Below, in pieces: positions 54,207-62,193 of a DNA stretch of 64,000 nt (the first letter of the stretch is position 1; each line of letters begins with the position of its first letter). The DNA is from JADCRZ01 sp041751095 (lineage in GTDB: Bacteria > Bacteroidota > Bacteroidia > Chitinophagales > Chitinophagaceae): positions 1 through 64,000 of the forward strand of contig JBGSYC010000138.1 of assembly GCA_041751095.1 (NCBI GenBank). Reading direction: 5' to 3'. Position numbers and translations under genes: made by a program. The notes under the pieces were generated by a model. The model saw only the letters and a list, made by a program, of their open reading frames with translations, searched no databases and was not told the origin of the DNA.

Positions 54207-54283
54207 TTTACATTATTTAAGATAATGACGTCTGCTATGCCTGTGAGTTGGTAACGAGTTTGAGAAAGCTCCGGAATAAACTA

Positions 54284-54312
54284 TTGCCTGCGAATACTGT
54301 TTTTTACTTTTG
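54284..54312 (+). promoter_or_regulatory. Promoter of trmB (-33 TTG, -7 TACTTTTG)
   Basis: TTG at 54284-54286 and TACTTTTG at 54305-54312 are 18 bases apart. The ATG at 54319 begins only six bases later, so the mRNA is probably leaderless or nearly so. Confidence 0.65.
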
Positions 54313-54318
54313 TAACTG

Positions 54319-55029
54319 ATGGGCCAGAAAAAATTATACCGCTTCGAAGCTATTAAGTCGTTTTCAAACGTGTTGCAATACCCGCCAGACATGGCCGGCA
54401 AATGGAATACCTTCTTCAGGAATGACCACCCGGTTACCATCGAACTCGCATGCGGCAAAGGCGAATATGCTGTTGAATTGGCCAGGCTTTATCCCTTGCG
54501 CAATTTCATAGGCGTTGACCTGAAAGGGAACCGCCTTTACGTAGGCGCAAAAAAATGTTTACAGCAAAATGTGACCAACGCGGCGTTTCTGCGCACACAC
54601 ATAGATAAAATAGAAACATACTTTATGCCGGGTGAAGTTGAAGAAATATGGATTACGTTTCCCGACCCCCACCTCAGAAAATCAAAGGCAAAAAGAAGGT
54701 TAACACATCCGAAATTCCTAAGGCTGTATCAACAGATCTTAACTGCTGACGGCTGCATACATTTAAAAACGGATTCACCGGATCTATACCGTTTCACTAA
54801 AATGGTTATAGATATGTATGGTTTATCCCTGCATGAGGATTTGGAAAATATGCTGGAAGGAGAACCGCGTACAAAAGAGCTACAGATAAAAACCTATTAT
54901 GAAAGCCTCGATATTGCGCAAAGCAATAAAATTCATTACCTGAAGTTTTCATTACCTTCATCCATTTTACCTGACCTCGATAGCATGTTGCACGAAAGAA
55001 TCAAAGAGCATGAGCAAAAAGTTAGTTGA
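54319..55029 (+). CDS. trmB: tRNA (guanine-46-N7)-methyltransferase
   Basis: A 236-aa SAM-dependent methyltransferase that makes m7G46 in tRNA. SAM motif ELACGKGEYAVELARLYP, then FIGVDLKGNRLYVGAKKC, then EEIWITFPDPHLRKSKAKRR, the TrmB signature, followed by RLTHPKFLRLYQQIL. Full length. It overlaps the next gene by 20 bases, so the two are translationally coupled. Confidence 0.96.
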   Translation: MGQKKLYRFEAIKSFSNVLQYPPDMAGKWNTFFRNDHPVTIELACGKGEYAVELARLYPLRNFIGVDLKGNRLYVGAKKCLQQNVTNAAFLRTHIDKIETYFMPGEVEEIWITFPDPHLRKSKAKRRLTHPKFLRLYQQILTADGCIHLKTDSPDLYRFTKMVIDMYGLSLHEDLENMLEGEPRTKELQIKTYYESLDIAQSNKIHYLKFSLPSSILPDLDSMLHERIKEHEQKVS

Positions 55030-55210
55030 AGGAACCGATTTTTATTACAACGAGCAAGGCTTTATTGTGCTCACAGAAAAATATCACCTTGAAAAAGGAT
55101 TTTGCTGCGGCAATGGCTGCAGGCACTGTCCTTTCGATTACGAAAAAGTTCCGGAGCCGGCAAGAACGCAGTTATTAAGTCAGAGAGAAAGCCAGGATGT
55201 GAATATTTGA
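55010..55210 (+). CDS. DUF5522 family Cys-rich protein
   Basis: A 66-aa protein of the DUF5522 type: FYYNEQGFIVLTEKYHLEKG, then CCGNGCRHCPFDY with four cysteines that probably bind a metal. The function is unknown; the family commonly sits beside tRNA or DNA-repair genes in Bacteroidota. It overlaps trmB by 20 bases. Confidence 0.85.
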   Translation: MSKKLVEGTDFYYNEQGFIVLTEKYHLEKGFCCGNGCRHCPFDYEKVPEPARTQLLSQRESQDVNI

Positions 55211-55310
55211 CGAATGGCAGGCCTTTGCGTGCACCCGTTTTGAATTATTGGATTATCCGGAGAATTGTTTTTATTGCTTATAGCCTTTACCACTTCTATC
55301 ATGCAGCACA

Positions 55311-55730
55311 GTGAATAACGCTGTTAATCCTGATCGGTCATTGCCCATGTCAAAATCATACAACAATGATAAATTAACATCAGTTAAGCCTTCGGGCAAA
55401 AGGGAAGAATCTTTTTACGAACTGGTTTACCAGGTGGCGAGGCAGATCCCGGAAGGCAGGATTACTTCCTACGGGGCGATTGCCGCATGCCTTGGCACAA
55501 AACTTTCAGCCAGGATGGTCGGCTGGGCCATGAGAGGTGCCCATACTGCTGAGAGCGGGGTTCCTGCCCACCGGGTGGTAAACAGGAACGGAATGTTGAC
55601 AGGGAAACATCATTTTCAAACGCCCACTGAGATGCAGGAGCTGCTGGAAAAGGATGGCATCAAAGTAAAAGATGATGCAGTAGTTGAATTTGATAAGTTA
55701 TTTTGGGATCCGGGAAAAGAATTGTCCTGA
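55311..55730 (+). CDS. Alkyltransferase-like protein (MGMT family, no acceptor Cys)
   Basis: A 139-aa protein with the MGMT/Ada C-terminal fold: FYELVYQVARQIPEGRITSY, then GAIAACLGTKLSARMVGWAM, with the DNA-binding helix, and VPAHRVVNRNGMLTG where the active-site Cys of the PCHRV motif is replaced by Ala. That is the mark of ATL proteins, which bind O6-alkylguanine without repairing it and pass it to nucleotide excision repair. E. coli ATL has Trp at this place. The start could also be 55347. Confidence 0.9.
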   Translation: MNNAVNPDRSLPMSKSYNNDKLTSVKPSGKREESFYELVYQVARQIPEGRITSYGAIAACLGTKLSARMVGWAMRGAHTAESGVPAHRVVNRNGMLTGKHHFQTPTEMQELLEKDGIKVKDDAVVEFDKLFWDPGKELS

Positions 55731-55884
55731 AAATGTTTTGCAGAAAAGGTTTGGTACAGGTAACATCTTGACGTAGATCCGAAGATGAGGTCGATCTTTC
55801 CTTTTGGCAAAAAGGGGCCGTCATCCGGGTTTTCCCTAATAAAATAATAAATTGCTTTCTTTGAATTTCCATGAAACCACGTTT

Positions 55885-56502
55885 ATGCGTTACCTGTTTT
55901 GGTTGATCATCATTGTTGTCGCCATCTTCGCTGGTTATAGCTTAGGAAAGATTCTGAATAAACCTGAAAACAATATACAGTTAACGGAGAACTATTCTTT
56001 TGTAAAGGAGATTGCGGAGCTTGCAAGCCTTGAAGTAAAGGGCACTACCACCTTAAAGAGCAGTAACGTAAACAATGATGGCAGCTTTAGCGACGATATC
56101 AGGCGGCTCTTTATTGAAAAGACCGTTCGGTTATCGGCTCCGTATAGCGCAAAATTCGGCGTGGATTTACAAGATAGCAGCCTTCGTATTATCCGGACAG
56201 ATTCTGTTCTTAAAGTGTATCTGCCAAAGCCCAAACTGCTAAGCTACGAGCTCCACCTCGACCGCCTGGAAACAAGTAACCGCAAAGGCTGGTTAAGGCC
56301 TGAAAATGATGAGGCATACATTACCTTTCAAAAGAAAATGTATTCGGAAGGACGGGCACAACTGGAAAACAACAATGTCTTTTTGAACCGTAGCAGGGAC
56401 AAAGTATGCGGCATTATACAAAGATATTTTGCTCCCCTTGGCGTGCGCACGGTTTGCATTTATGGAGAAGAAGCTTTGCCCCCGCAACAGGCAAATCCTT
56501 AA
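55885..56502 (+). CDS. DUF4230 family membrane protein
   Basis: A 205-aa single-span protein. The N-terminal anchor is YLFWLIIIVVAIFAGYSLGK. The DUF4230 domain reads SFVKEIAELASLEVKGTT, KTVRLSAPYSAKFGVDLQ, then VLKVYLPKPKLLSYELHLDR, and ends with RYFAPLGVRTVCIYG. Function unknown; the domain is thought to face the periplasm. The ATG at 55885 is preferred because it starts directly before the membrane segment. Confidence 0.88.
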   Translation: MRYLFWLIIIVVAIFAGYSLGKILNKPENNIQLTENYSFVKEIAELASLEVKGTTTLKSSNVNNDGSFSDDIRRLFIEKTVRLSAPYSAKFGVDLQDSSLRIIRTDSVLKVYLPKPKLLSYELHLDRLETSNRKGWLRPENDEAYITFQKKMYSEGRAQLENNNVFLNRSRDKVCGIIQRYFAPLGVRTVCIYGEEALPPQQANP

Positions 56503-56614
56503 AACCAAACCCTGTTATCGTTACAACCGAAAGGTTGAACTTACTTAGCTGCTACAATTGGGATGCACAACCTGCTTCCAATCCGGCCAAACTAAGAGAG
56601 GCATCACTATTTCA

Positions 56615-57460
56615 TCAGACCGCTGCCATTATTCCCCTGAAATAGCCAACAGATTCGGCAATCCCCGGTAAAGAATCTTTCATGTCCTTCTCAAATTCTA
56701 TACTGCACTTCCCCTGGTAATTAATTTTCCGCAAAGCTGTGACAAGGGCGGGAAAATCAATTACTCCCCTGCCAACCTCCATAGCCTTCCCTTCCTGTTT
56801 TGCAACCGTAACATCCTTAATGTGCAAATCAAACATACGCTGCCTGAAATCCAGCACCGCTTTGGCCGGATCAGCCCCGGCACGAACGGCATGACCGATA
56901 TCAAGGCATAAACCCATACCGGCATCCATATTTTTGATCCGGTCGAAAACGTCTTTTGGGCCTGGATAACGTTTATCCTCAGGTCCATGATTGTGTATGG
57001 CTATCTTTATTCCCGTAGCTTTCACCTTATCTTCCGTATATTTCAACAGGTCGTATTCCGGTACTCCTACAATAAGGCTTACGCCGACTTTCCGGGCATA
57101 TTCAAACGCCCTGTCTACTTCCGCAGCAGTCTTCATGTATATCACGCCGACCGCATATATTGTTATTCCCCCATCCTTGAATTTACTTACCACTTCATTC
57201 ACCTTGTCCTGTGCACTATCGAAAGGCAAATGAAACTCTTTAAGGGACAGCATAGTTACTCCAACTCGCTTCATCATCGAAATGGTCTGATCAATGCTGA
57301 AATTTAAAAAAGTATAACCGGCCATACCCATCTGAAGCATGTTACCGGCAGCGATCGGACTATTTAGACCAGAGAAAGCTTTGGTATTTACCAGCGGAAG
57401 TAAACCAGAGGCAGAAAGGGTTAATGATGCGCCTTTAAGAAAATTTCTTCTTGATCCCAT
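56615..57460 (-). CDS. Tat-exported sugar phosphate isomerase/epimerase-like protein
   Basis: A 281-aa TIM-barrel protein of the AP-endonuclease-2/xylose isomerase-like superfamily. The N-terminus MGSRRNFLKGASLTLSASGL is a twin-arginine signal with RRNFLKG. Barrel motifs include IAIHNHGPEDKRYPGP (His and metal), GLCLDIGHAVRAGADP, FDLHIKDVT and a final CSIEFEKDMKDSL with the last Glu ligand. Substrate unknown; members of this exported group are thought to act on sugars or inositols in the periplasm. Confidence 0.9.
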   Translation of the reverse strand: MGSRRNFLKGASLTLSASGLLPLVNTKAFSGLNSPIAAGNMLQMGMAGYTFLNFSIDQTISMMKRVGVTMLSLKEFHLPFDSAQDKVNEVVSKFKDGGITIYAVGVIYMKTAAEVDRAFEYARKVGVSLIVGVPEYDLLKYTEDKVKATGIKIAIHNHGPEDKRYPGPKDVFDRIKNMDAGMGLCLDIGHAVRAGADPAKAVLDFRQRMFDLHIKDVTVAKQEGKAMEVGRGVIDFPALVTALRKINYQGKCSIEFEKDMKDSLPGIAESVGYFRGIMAAV

Positions 57461-57614
57461 ATGCTGAATTGTAAATTGATTGTAGTTTTCAAGATATGAA
57501 ATAAAAGGACAGGAACATTTTTTGTATACGGATTCACATCAACCGGTCATAAAAATTGCAAACAATAATGGGGTTTCCGGACTTGATGAGCTTCTTTATG
57601 ATTTAATTATTTCT

Positions 57615-57830
57615 ATGAAGCGTGAAAAGGTAAAATCAACAGCTATGCGGTCCGTGGGATATAATGCAGACCTGCAGGTGCTTGAAGTTGAATTCCCCGA
57701 TAAAGATGTCTATCGATATTCCAACCTGCCGTTAGAAGTTTATGTCGCGTTCCGGCAATCGCCTTCTCTGGGCACCTTTTTAAACCGTTTTATAAAAGAC
57801 CAATACCCTGAAAAAAAGATCAGCAATTGA
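57615..57830 (+). CDS. KTSC domain protein
   Basis: A protein of about 71 aa that is mostly a KTSC domain: STAMRSVGYNADLQVLEVEF, YRYSNLPLEVYVAFRQSPSL and FLNRFIKDQYPEKK. The domain is named after invariant Lys, Thr, Ser and Cys residues; here the Cys is not seen in the usual place. In phage and cellular contexts it is often fused to lysyl-tRNA synthetase or found in RNA-ligase-like contexts. I use the ATG at 57615; a longer frame begins at a TTG at 57522. It converges with the DUF420 gene, ends 5 bases from it. Confidence 0.75.
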   Translation: MKREKVKSTAMRSVGYNADLQVLEVEFPDKDVYRYSNLPLEVYVAFRQSPSLGTFLNRFIKDQYPEKKISN

Positions 57831-57835
57831 GTAAT

Positions 57836-58435
57836 TCAGTAATAAGGACTGATCATCAGGTAGACGATAACGCCGGTTAAAGATACATATAACCAGATCG
57901 GCCAGGTAATTCGTGCAAGCTTTTTGTGTTCGGGCCACTCGGAAATCAGGGCCCGGTAGGCGGTAAACAGGATGAAAGGAAGAATAACCGCAGCTAAAAA
58001 AATATGCGTGATCAGAATAGTGAAGTAAACATATCGGATAGTCCCTTCGCCCCGGAAACGCGTATCTCCCGTAAATAAATGATGGCAGATATAGGAGATC
58101 AGAAATGTTACGGATAACAACAATGCGCCGAACATGATGCGTTTATGAAGAAGATATTTACCTTGTTTTACTGCCGTCAGACCAAAGATAAGCAGGACAA
58201 ACACACATGAATTGATTACGGCATTCGCTTTTGCAAACAGGTGTGGATCAAACCCGAGGTTTACGTTAAGCTTAATTTTACCAAGCGCCACAATGGCCAG
58301 GAAAACAACGATTGAAAATATGCCGATCAGTGTCTTTGCCCCCCGGTCATTTTTTTTAATGGCACGTGGTAAAATTGCGGGTGCAGACGCTAAGCCCTTA
58401 TCCGGCAGTATGGCATCTTTATGGACAGATTTCAT
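57836..58435 (-). CDS. DUF420 family membrane protein (cytochrome oxidase assembly-linked)
   Basis: A 199-aa protein with five membrane spans. Typical DUF420 features are FAKANAVINSCVFVLLIFGL, then KRIMFGALLLSVTFLISYIC and CHHLFTGDTRF, and the end WPIWLYVSLTGVIVYLMISP. The family is found beside cytochrome oxidase genes and a relative (CtaM) is needed for oxidase assembly in Firmicutes. It is the last gene of the oxidase cluster, 10 bases after the sco gene. Confidence 0.92.
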   Translation of the reverse strand: MKSVHKDAILPDKGLASAPAILPRAIKKNDRGAKTLIGIFSIVVFLAIVALGKIKLNVNLGFDPHLFAKANAVINSCVFVLLIFGLTAVKQGKYLLHKRIMFGALLLSVTFLISYICHHLFTGDTRFRGEGTIRYVYFTILITHIFLAAVILPFILFTAYRALISEWPEHKKLARITWPIWLYVSLTGVIVYLMISPYY

Positions 58436-58444
58436 TTATCAGCA

Positions 58445-59179
58445 TTAATTTCCAAAAATGTTTCTTCTTTTTTTAGCCTTTTTTTCGAGCGCGAGATATA
58501 CGAGATCACCGGCCAGCCTGTTAAGTGCAGCACTATCCAAACCGTTATAGTAACCACGAACCACTCTTTCTTTATCGATTAGCACGAATTTTTCTGTATG
58601 AATAAAGTTTGTGTCTGCTGACTGCGGATCCGGAGTTCCCATTTTTAGTTCGTTCAGCGCAAAGTCGTAAATATCGTTTTTGGAACCCGTAAGCATCCAC
58701 CACATATCCGGGTTTACACCAAAACGGTCGGCGTACTTTTTCAGCGCAGCGGCAGAATCCCTGTCCGGGTCTACGCTAAAGGAAAGGAAGTGTACGAAAG
58801 AAGGATCTGTCTTTTGTACAAGGTCTTTTGTTTTCAGGGCATCCTGCAGCTTTTTCATATTACCGGTCAGTTCGGGGCAGATGTTGGGGCACTTTGTAAA
58901 GAAGAAATCGGCTACTATAACTTTCCCCTTTAATTCATCCAGGGAAACCGTGTTACCCAACTGGTTCGTAAGTGTTATGTTCCGCACCTTATGCCATATC
59001 GTATCGGTTGTTTCTTTCCCGTTCCTGACAGTGGAAAGGACGGTATCCGCATACAACCTCCTGGGTATTGTTACCGCATCATCGCTTAAATACTTTACCG
59101 CAACATAACTTACCATAGGCAGGATCACAACAATGCACAATGCCAACAATGCTTTTCTGTTCATACGCTTGAAATTCAA
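58445..59179 (-). CDS. SCO1/SenC-family copper chaperone
   Basis: A 244-aa membrane-anchored thioredoxin-fold protein that delivers copper to the CuA centre of cytochrome oxidase. A membrane segment near residues 10-28 precedes the Sco domain, whose metal site is KCPNICPELTGNM (CxxxC) with the later His in NFIHTEKFVLID. The VNPDMWWMLTG and LSFSVDPDRDS blocks are standard. It sits in the oxidase cluster between subunit IV and DUF420. Confidence 0.94.
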   Translation of the reverse strand: MNFKRMNRKALLALCIVVILPMVSYVAVKYLSDDAVTIPRRLYADTVLSTVRNGKETTDTIWHKVRNITLTNQLGNTVSLDELKGKVIVADFFFTKCPNICPELTGNMKKLQDALKTKDLVQKTDPSFVHFLSFSVDPDRDSAAALKKYADRFGVNPDMWWMLTGSKNDIYDFALNELKMGTPDPQSADTNFIHTEKFVLIDKERVVRGYYNGLDSAALNRLAGDLVYLALEKKAKKRRNIFGN

Positions 59180-59218
59180 CTCAAAGCTTACCGCCTGAAG
59201 TTAGAGACACACATAAAA

Positions 59219-59241
59219 AACCATCGTTGGAGACGATGGTT
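59219..59241 (-). terminator. Terminator after subunit IV gene
   Basis: AACCATCGT (59219-59227) pairs with ACGATGGTT (59233-59241) around TGGAG; on the minus strand T residues follow. It may partly separate the cox genes from sco-DUF420. Confidence 0.85.
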
Positions 59242-59275
59242 CATAAAAACGGATATATTTCATAAGAATAGTTGC

Positions 59276-59710
59276 CTATTCCTTCGAACCAGGTTTTTTT
59301 GCATCCCTGCCATGCGTCTCCTGACCTTCCTTCACCTGACTTTGCTCCCTCTTGTATGGGTCGTAGCTGTTGCGTAAGTCGCGGTACGAGTTCCCGTCCC
59401 ATAAAAAGGCGGCAATGAACCAGACAAATAAGAACAACGGTACAATGATGGTCATAATCAGGTTCTTAAGCTCATGGCGGAGGTGCATAAATTCCGCTAC
59501 TATATAAAAAGCTTTCAACAGGGTGAGGAAAATGTACAATATGTTGAAAAAAATCTTCAGGCTGATGAAATGCGGGGCTATAAACATCCCGATTGTCAGT
59601 TCAACACACGTAATGATGAGGAGAATCCAAAAGGTTCGCCATATCTTTTTAGTAGAAAAGCTGGGCTCTGCATGCCCGTGGTGTACTGTTGTCGTTTGTG
59701 CTGTGTCCAT
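59276..59710 (-). CDS. Cytochrome c oxidase subunit IV family protein
   Basis: A 144-aa protein with three membrane helices in the order of bacterial CoxD/CyoD-like subunits: TFWILLIITCVELTIGMFIA, then IFFNILYIFLTLLKAFYIV and AEFMHLRHEL with the conserved His, then LIMTIIVPLFLFVWFIAAF. The hydrophilic tail is charged. It stabilises the oxidase. It is 27 bases from the subunit III gene upstream. Confidence 0.92.
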   Translation of the reverse strand: MDTAQTTTVHHGHAEPSFSTKKIWRTFWILLIITCVELTIGMFIAPHFISLKIFFNILYIFLTLLKAFYIVAEFMHLRHELKNLIMTIIVPLFLFVWFIAAFLWDGNSYRDLRNSYDPYKREQSQVKEGQETHGRDAKKPGSKE

Positions 59711-59737
59711 ATCTATCGGTTAATTCAATTTTAAAAA

Positions 59738-60412
59738 TCAGAACAGGTAAAAACAGGTAAAAACAAAAACCCATACCAGGTCAACAAAGTGCCAGTATAA
59801 TCCTGCTTTCTCAATCATATTGTAGTGCCCCCGTTTTTCGAAGACGCCTTTATACGTCATTATCAGCATGATGATGTTGAGAATTACTCCTGAAAACACA
59901 TGAAAGCCATGAAAGCCGGTTATTGTAAAAAAGAAATTGGTAAAATTGGTCGATGCTTTTGTTCCATCAAAATTTACAAACGGGTTGCTTCCCCACCATG
60001 CACCCTGGTGGTACAGGTGCGTCCATTCCCAAGCCTGGCAGGCAAGAAACGCTATTCCGCCGATGATGGTCCAAATCATCCATTTCATCACACCGGCCTT
60101 GTCGTTACTATGACCTGCGGCCACCGCAAGTACCATTGTTACGGAACTCATGATGAGGATAAAAGTCATTAAACTTACAAACACCAGGGGAAGGTGAGCA
60201 TGCCCCATCAATGGAAAAGAAGAAAATACCACGTTGGGATCGGGCCATCCGTTGCTCGAAAAACGAATGGTGCCATAAGAAATCAAAAAAGCGCCAAAGG
60301 TGAATGCATCACTCATCAGGAAATACCACATCATTAATTTTCCATACTCTACATTAAAGGGACTTCTTCCGCCACTCCACCATTTTTGCTCTACTGGTAC
60401 TGCTGTTGCCAT
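59738..60412 (-). CDS. Cytochrome c oxidase subunit III (copy 2)
   Basis: A 224-aa heme-copper oxidase subunit III. Five to seven helices are visible; key blocks are KLMMWYFLMSDAFTFGAFLI, VFSSFPLMGHAHLPL, GHSNDKAGVMKWMIWTIIGG and FFFTITGFHGFHVFSGVILN, ending with EKAGLYWHFVDLVWVFVFTC. The His-rich GFHGFHV and YWHFVD motifs are typical. It follows another subunit III gene, a doubling common in Bacteroidota. Confidence 0.95.
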   Translation of the reverse strand: MATAVPVEQKWWSGGRSPFNVEYGKLMMWYFLMSDAFTFGAFLISYGTIRFSSNGWPDPNVVFSSFPLMGHAHLPLVFVSLMTFILIMSSVTMVLAVAAGHSNDKAGVMKWMIWTIIGGIAFLACQAWEWTHLYHQGAWWGSNPFVNFDGTKASTNFTNFFFTITGFHGFHVFSGVILNIIMLIMTYKGVFEKRGHYNMIEKAGLYWHFVDLVWVFVFTCFYLF

Positions 60413-60482
60413 GTTATCTGTTTAAGTACTTCGCGAAATTAATTTACAATGGTTAAAACCTGCATATAATTTTTGCCGGCGG

Positions 60483-61058
60483 TTACTGTATCAACAAAAA
60501 GAAAACAAAAAGGTAAACCCAGAGAATATCTACAAAATGCCAGTATGTTGAAACAACTTCCACCGGTACGGGATTATAGCTCCTGCTGCGTGTACTGAAA
60601 ATCCGGATATACATTATCAGCAGCGCAATGATCCCGCCAACTACATGGAGGCCATGAAGGCCAAAAATGATGTACATGAAAGGAGCTGCTCCCGCGCCTG
60701 CCAGGGTTATACCCGTTTTCCACAACTGAGAGAAACCCAGGTATTGAAATACGATAAATATACCTCCGAGGAGAAGCGTGGCACTAACCAGGTTGCGGTA
60801 CTTCAACATTCTCCTGTTCTTAAATTCCTTCAAAGCCATTTGCATGGTTAAACTGCTTAACAGAAGAACGGCTGTTGAGTAAGAGAATATTACCGGCAGG
60901 TCGAAAGTGATCCATTTAGGTTGATTGCTTTTTACAATATACGCGCTGGTTAACCCGGCAAACATCATAATTATGCTGCCCATGGCTACCCACAAAGTAA
61001 ACTTATGGGGGTGAATTCTTTTTCTTTGTGATCCTGTGTTACTCATAACACTATCCAT
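60483..61058 (-). CDS. Cytochrome c oxidase subunit III (copy 1)
   Basis: A 191-aa subunit III-like protein. Blocks are HKFTLWVAMGSIIMMFAGLT, FSYSTAVLLLSSLTMQMALK, IIFGLHGLHVVGGIIALLIM and VVSTYWHFVDILWVYLFVFF. The same LHGLHV and YWHFVD motifs as in the second copy show common descent, but the two differ in size and sequence. I prefer the ATG at 61058 (MDSVMSN); the longer frame from 61091 is possible. Confidence 0.93.
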   Translation of the reverse strand: MDSVMSNTGSQRKRIHPHKFTLWVAMGSIIMMFAGLTSAYIVKSNQPKWITFDLPVIFSYSTAVLLLSSLTMQMALKEFKNRRMLKYRNLVSATLLLGGIFIVFQYLGFSQLWKTGITLAGAGAAPFMYIIFGLHGLHVVGGIIALLIMYIRIFSTRSRSYNPVPVEVVSTYWHFVDILWVYLFVFFLLIQ

Positions 61059-61118
61059 AATACATTCCTTTTTTAATTCTCTCTGAACCAAATTGCTTCA
61101 CGCTGATCATTTAACCGG

Positions 61119-62027
61119 CTATATTTTATCTGCAAGTAAAGCAAAAAAAACTACCGGCAAATATACATAGCTGCTGAACATTACCCGTCTTGCAGCTTTT
61201 ACCTCCATTTCTTTATACAGGCGAACACATTGATACACCATAAAAATATTTGCTGCAAATACAATCCATAAACTGACGGATCCACTCATGCCTGTAAAAT
61301 AGGGCAGCACCCCCACAGGTACAAGAAACAGCGAATATATGATCGACTGTATAGCAGAATATTTTGTTGGCCCCTGAACCGAAGGCAATAATTTAAATCC
61401 CGCATTGGTATAGTCTTTATGAGCAATCCAGGCAATTGCCCAAAAATGAGGGAATTGCCAGAAGAACTGTATGGCAAACAGCACCCATCCGCCGATGGTC
61501 AACTCATCATTGCCTGCTGCCCAGCCAATCAGGCACGGCAATGCTCCCGGGATAGCACCAACAAGAACCGATACTGAATTTACCCTTTTCAGCGGTGTAT
61601 AAACAAAGGCATATAAGAAGAGGCTGAAGGCCGCAAGCCCTGCTGCAAGCCCGTTAAAGAAATACCACAGTATAAAAACCCCGGCTAGACCGGTAACCAG
61701 GGCAAAACTCCAGCCTTCAGCAATGCTCATTCTTCCAGACGCGATCGGCCTGTTTGCCGTCCGCTTCATCATGGCATCAGTATCTTTTTCCGTTACCTGG
61801 TTGATGGCATTAGCGCTTCCCGTTACCAGGAAACCACCTGTAAAAAACAGCATGATCATCCTTACATCGAACACTACTATCGCCGGAGCAAGTAAATAAC
61901 TGATTACGGCGGAGAATACGACCATAAAACTCAGGCTGACCTTTACCAGCAACATGTAATCTTTCAGTTTGCTGGCAATGGTAAAAGAACTGGAATTTGT
62001 TACACTTTCCTGTATTTTATGAATCAC
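61119..62027 (-). CDS. ctaB: Protoheme IX farnesyltransferase (heme O synthase)
   Basis: A 302-aa UbiA-type prenyltransferase that adds farnesyl to heme B to make heme O for the oxidase. The aspartate-rich motif is NAINQVTEKDTDAMMKRTAN, with RPIASGRM after it; a second loop reads YTPLKRVNSVSVLVGAIPGA, then FFWQFPHFWAIAWIAHKDY with the conserved HFW. Nine membrane helices are expected. It lies between coxA and the subunit III genes. Confidence 0.96.
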   Translation of the reverse strand: MIHKIQESVTNSSSFTIASKLKDYMLLVKVSLSFMVVFSAVISYLLAPAIVVFDVRMIMLFFTGGFLVTGSANAINQVTEKDTDAMMKRTANRPIASGRMSIAEGWSFALVTGLAGVFILWYFFNGLAAGLAAFSLFLYAFVYTPLKRVNSVSVLVGAIPGALPCLIGWAAGNDELTIGGWVLFAIQFFWQFPHFWAIAWIAHKDYTNAGFKLLPSVQGPTKYSAIQSIIYSLFLVPVGVLPYFTGMSGSVSLWIVFAANIFMVYQCVRLYKEMEVKAARRVMFSSYVYLPVVFFALLADKI

Positions 62028-62123
62028 GATTAACCAATTAACATATTATCTCAATATTTAATATTCCATGTGAACAGGCATCTCTGGTTGAACAAACTTC
62101 GATTTTTATACTCCTGCAGATTA

Positions 62124-62156
62124 CCAAAATGCCCTGATGCAATCAGGGCATTTTGG
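62124..62156 (-). terminator. Perfect hairpin terminator between coxA and ctaB
   Basis: A 15-bp perfect stem (CCAAAATGCCCTGAT, 62124-62138, with its complement at 62142-62156) around a 3-base loop lies after the coxA stop. The T-run is short, so it may attenuate rather than fully stop transcription into ctaB. Confidence 0.7.
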
Positions 62157-62193
62157 CTATTCACCTTCAAATAAACTGATTGCCATTCAATTC

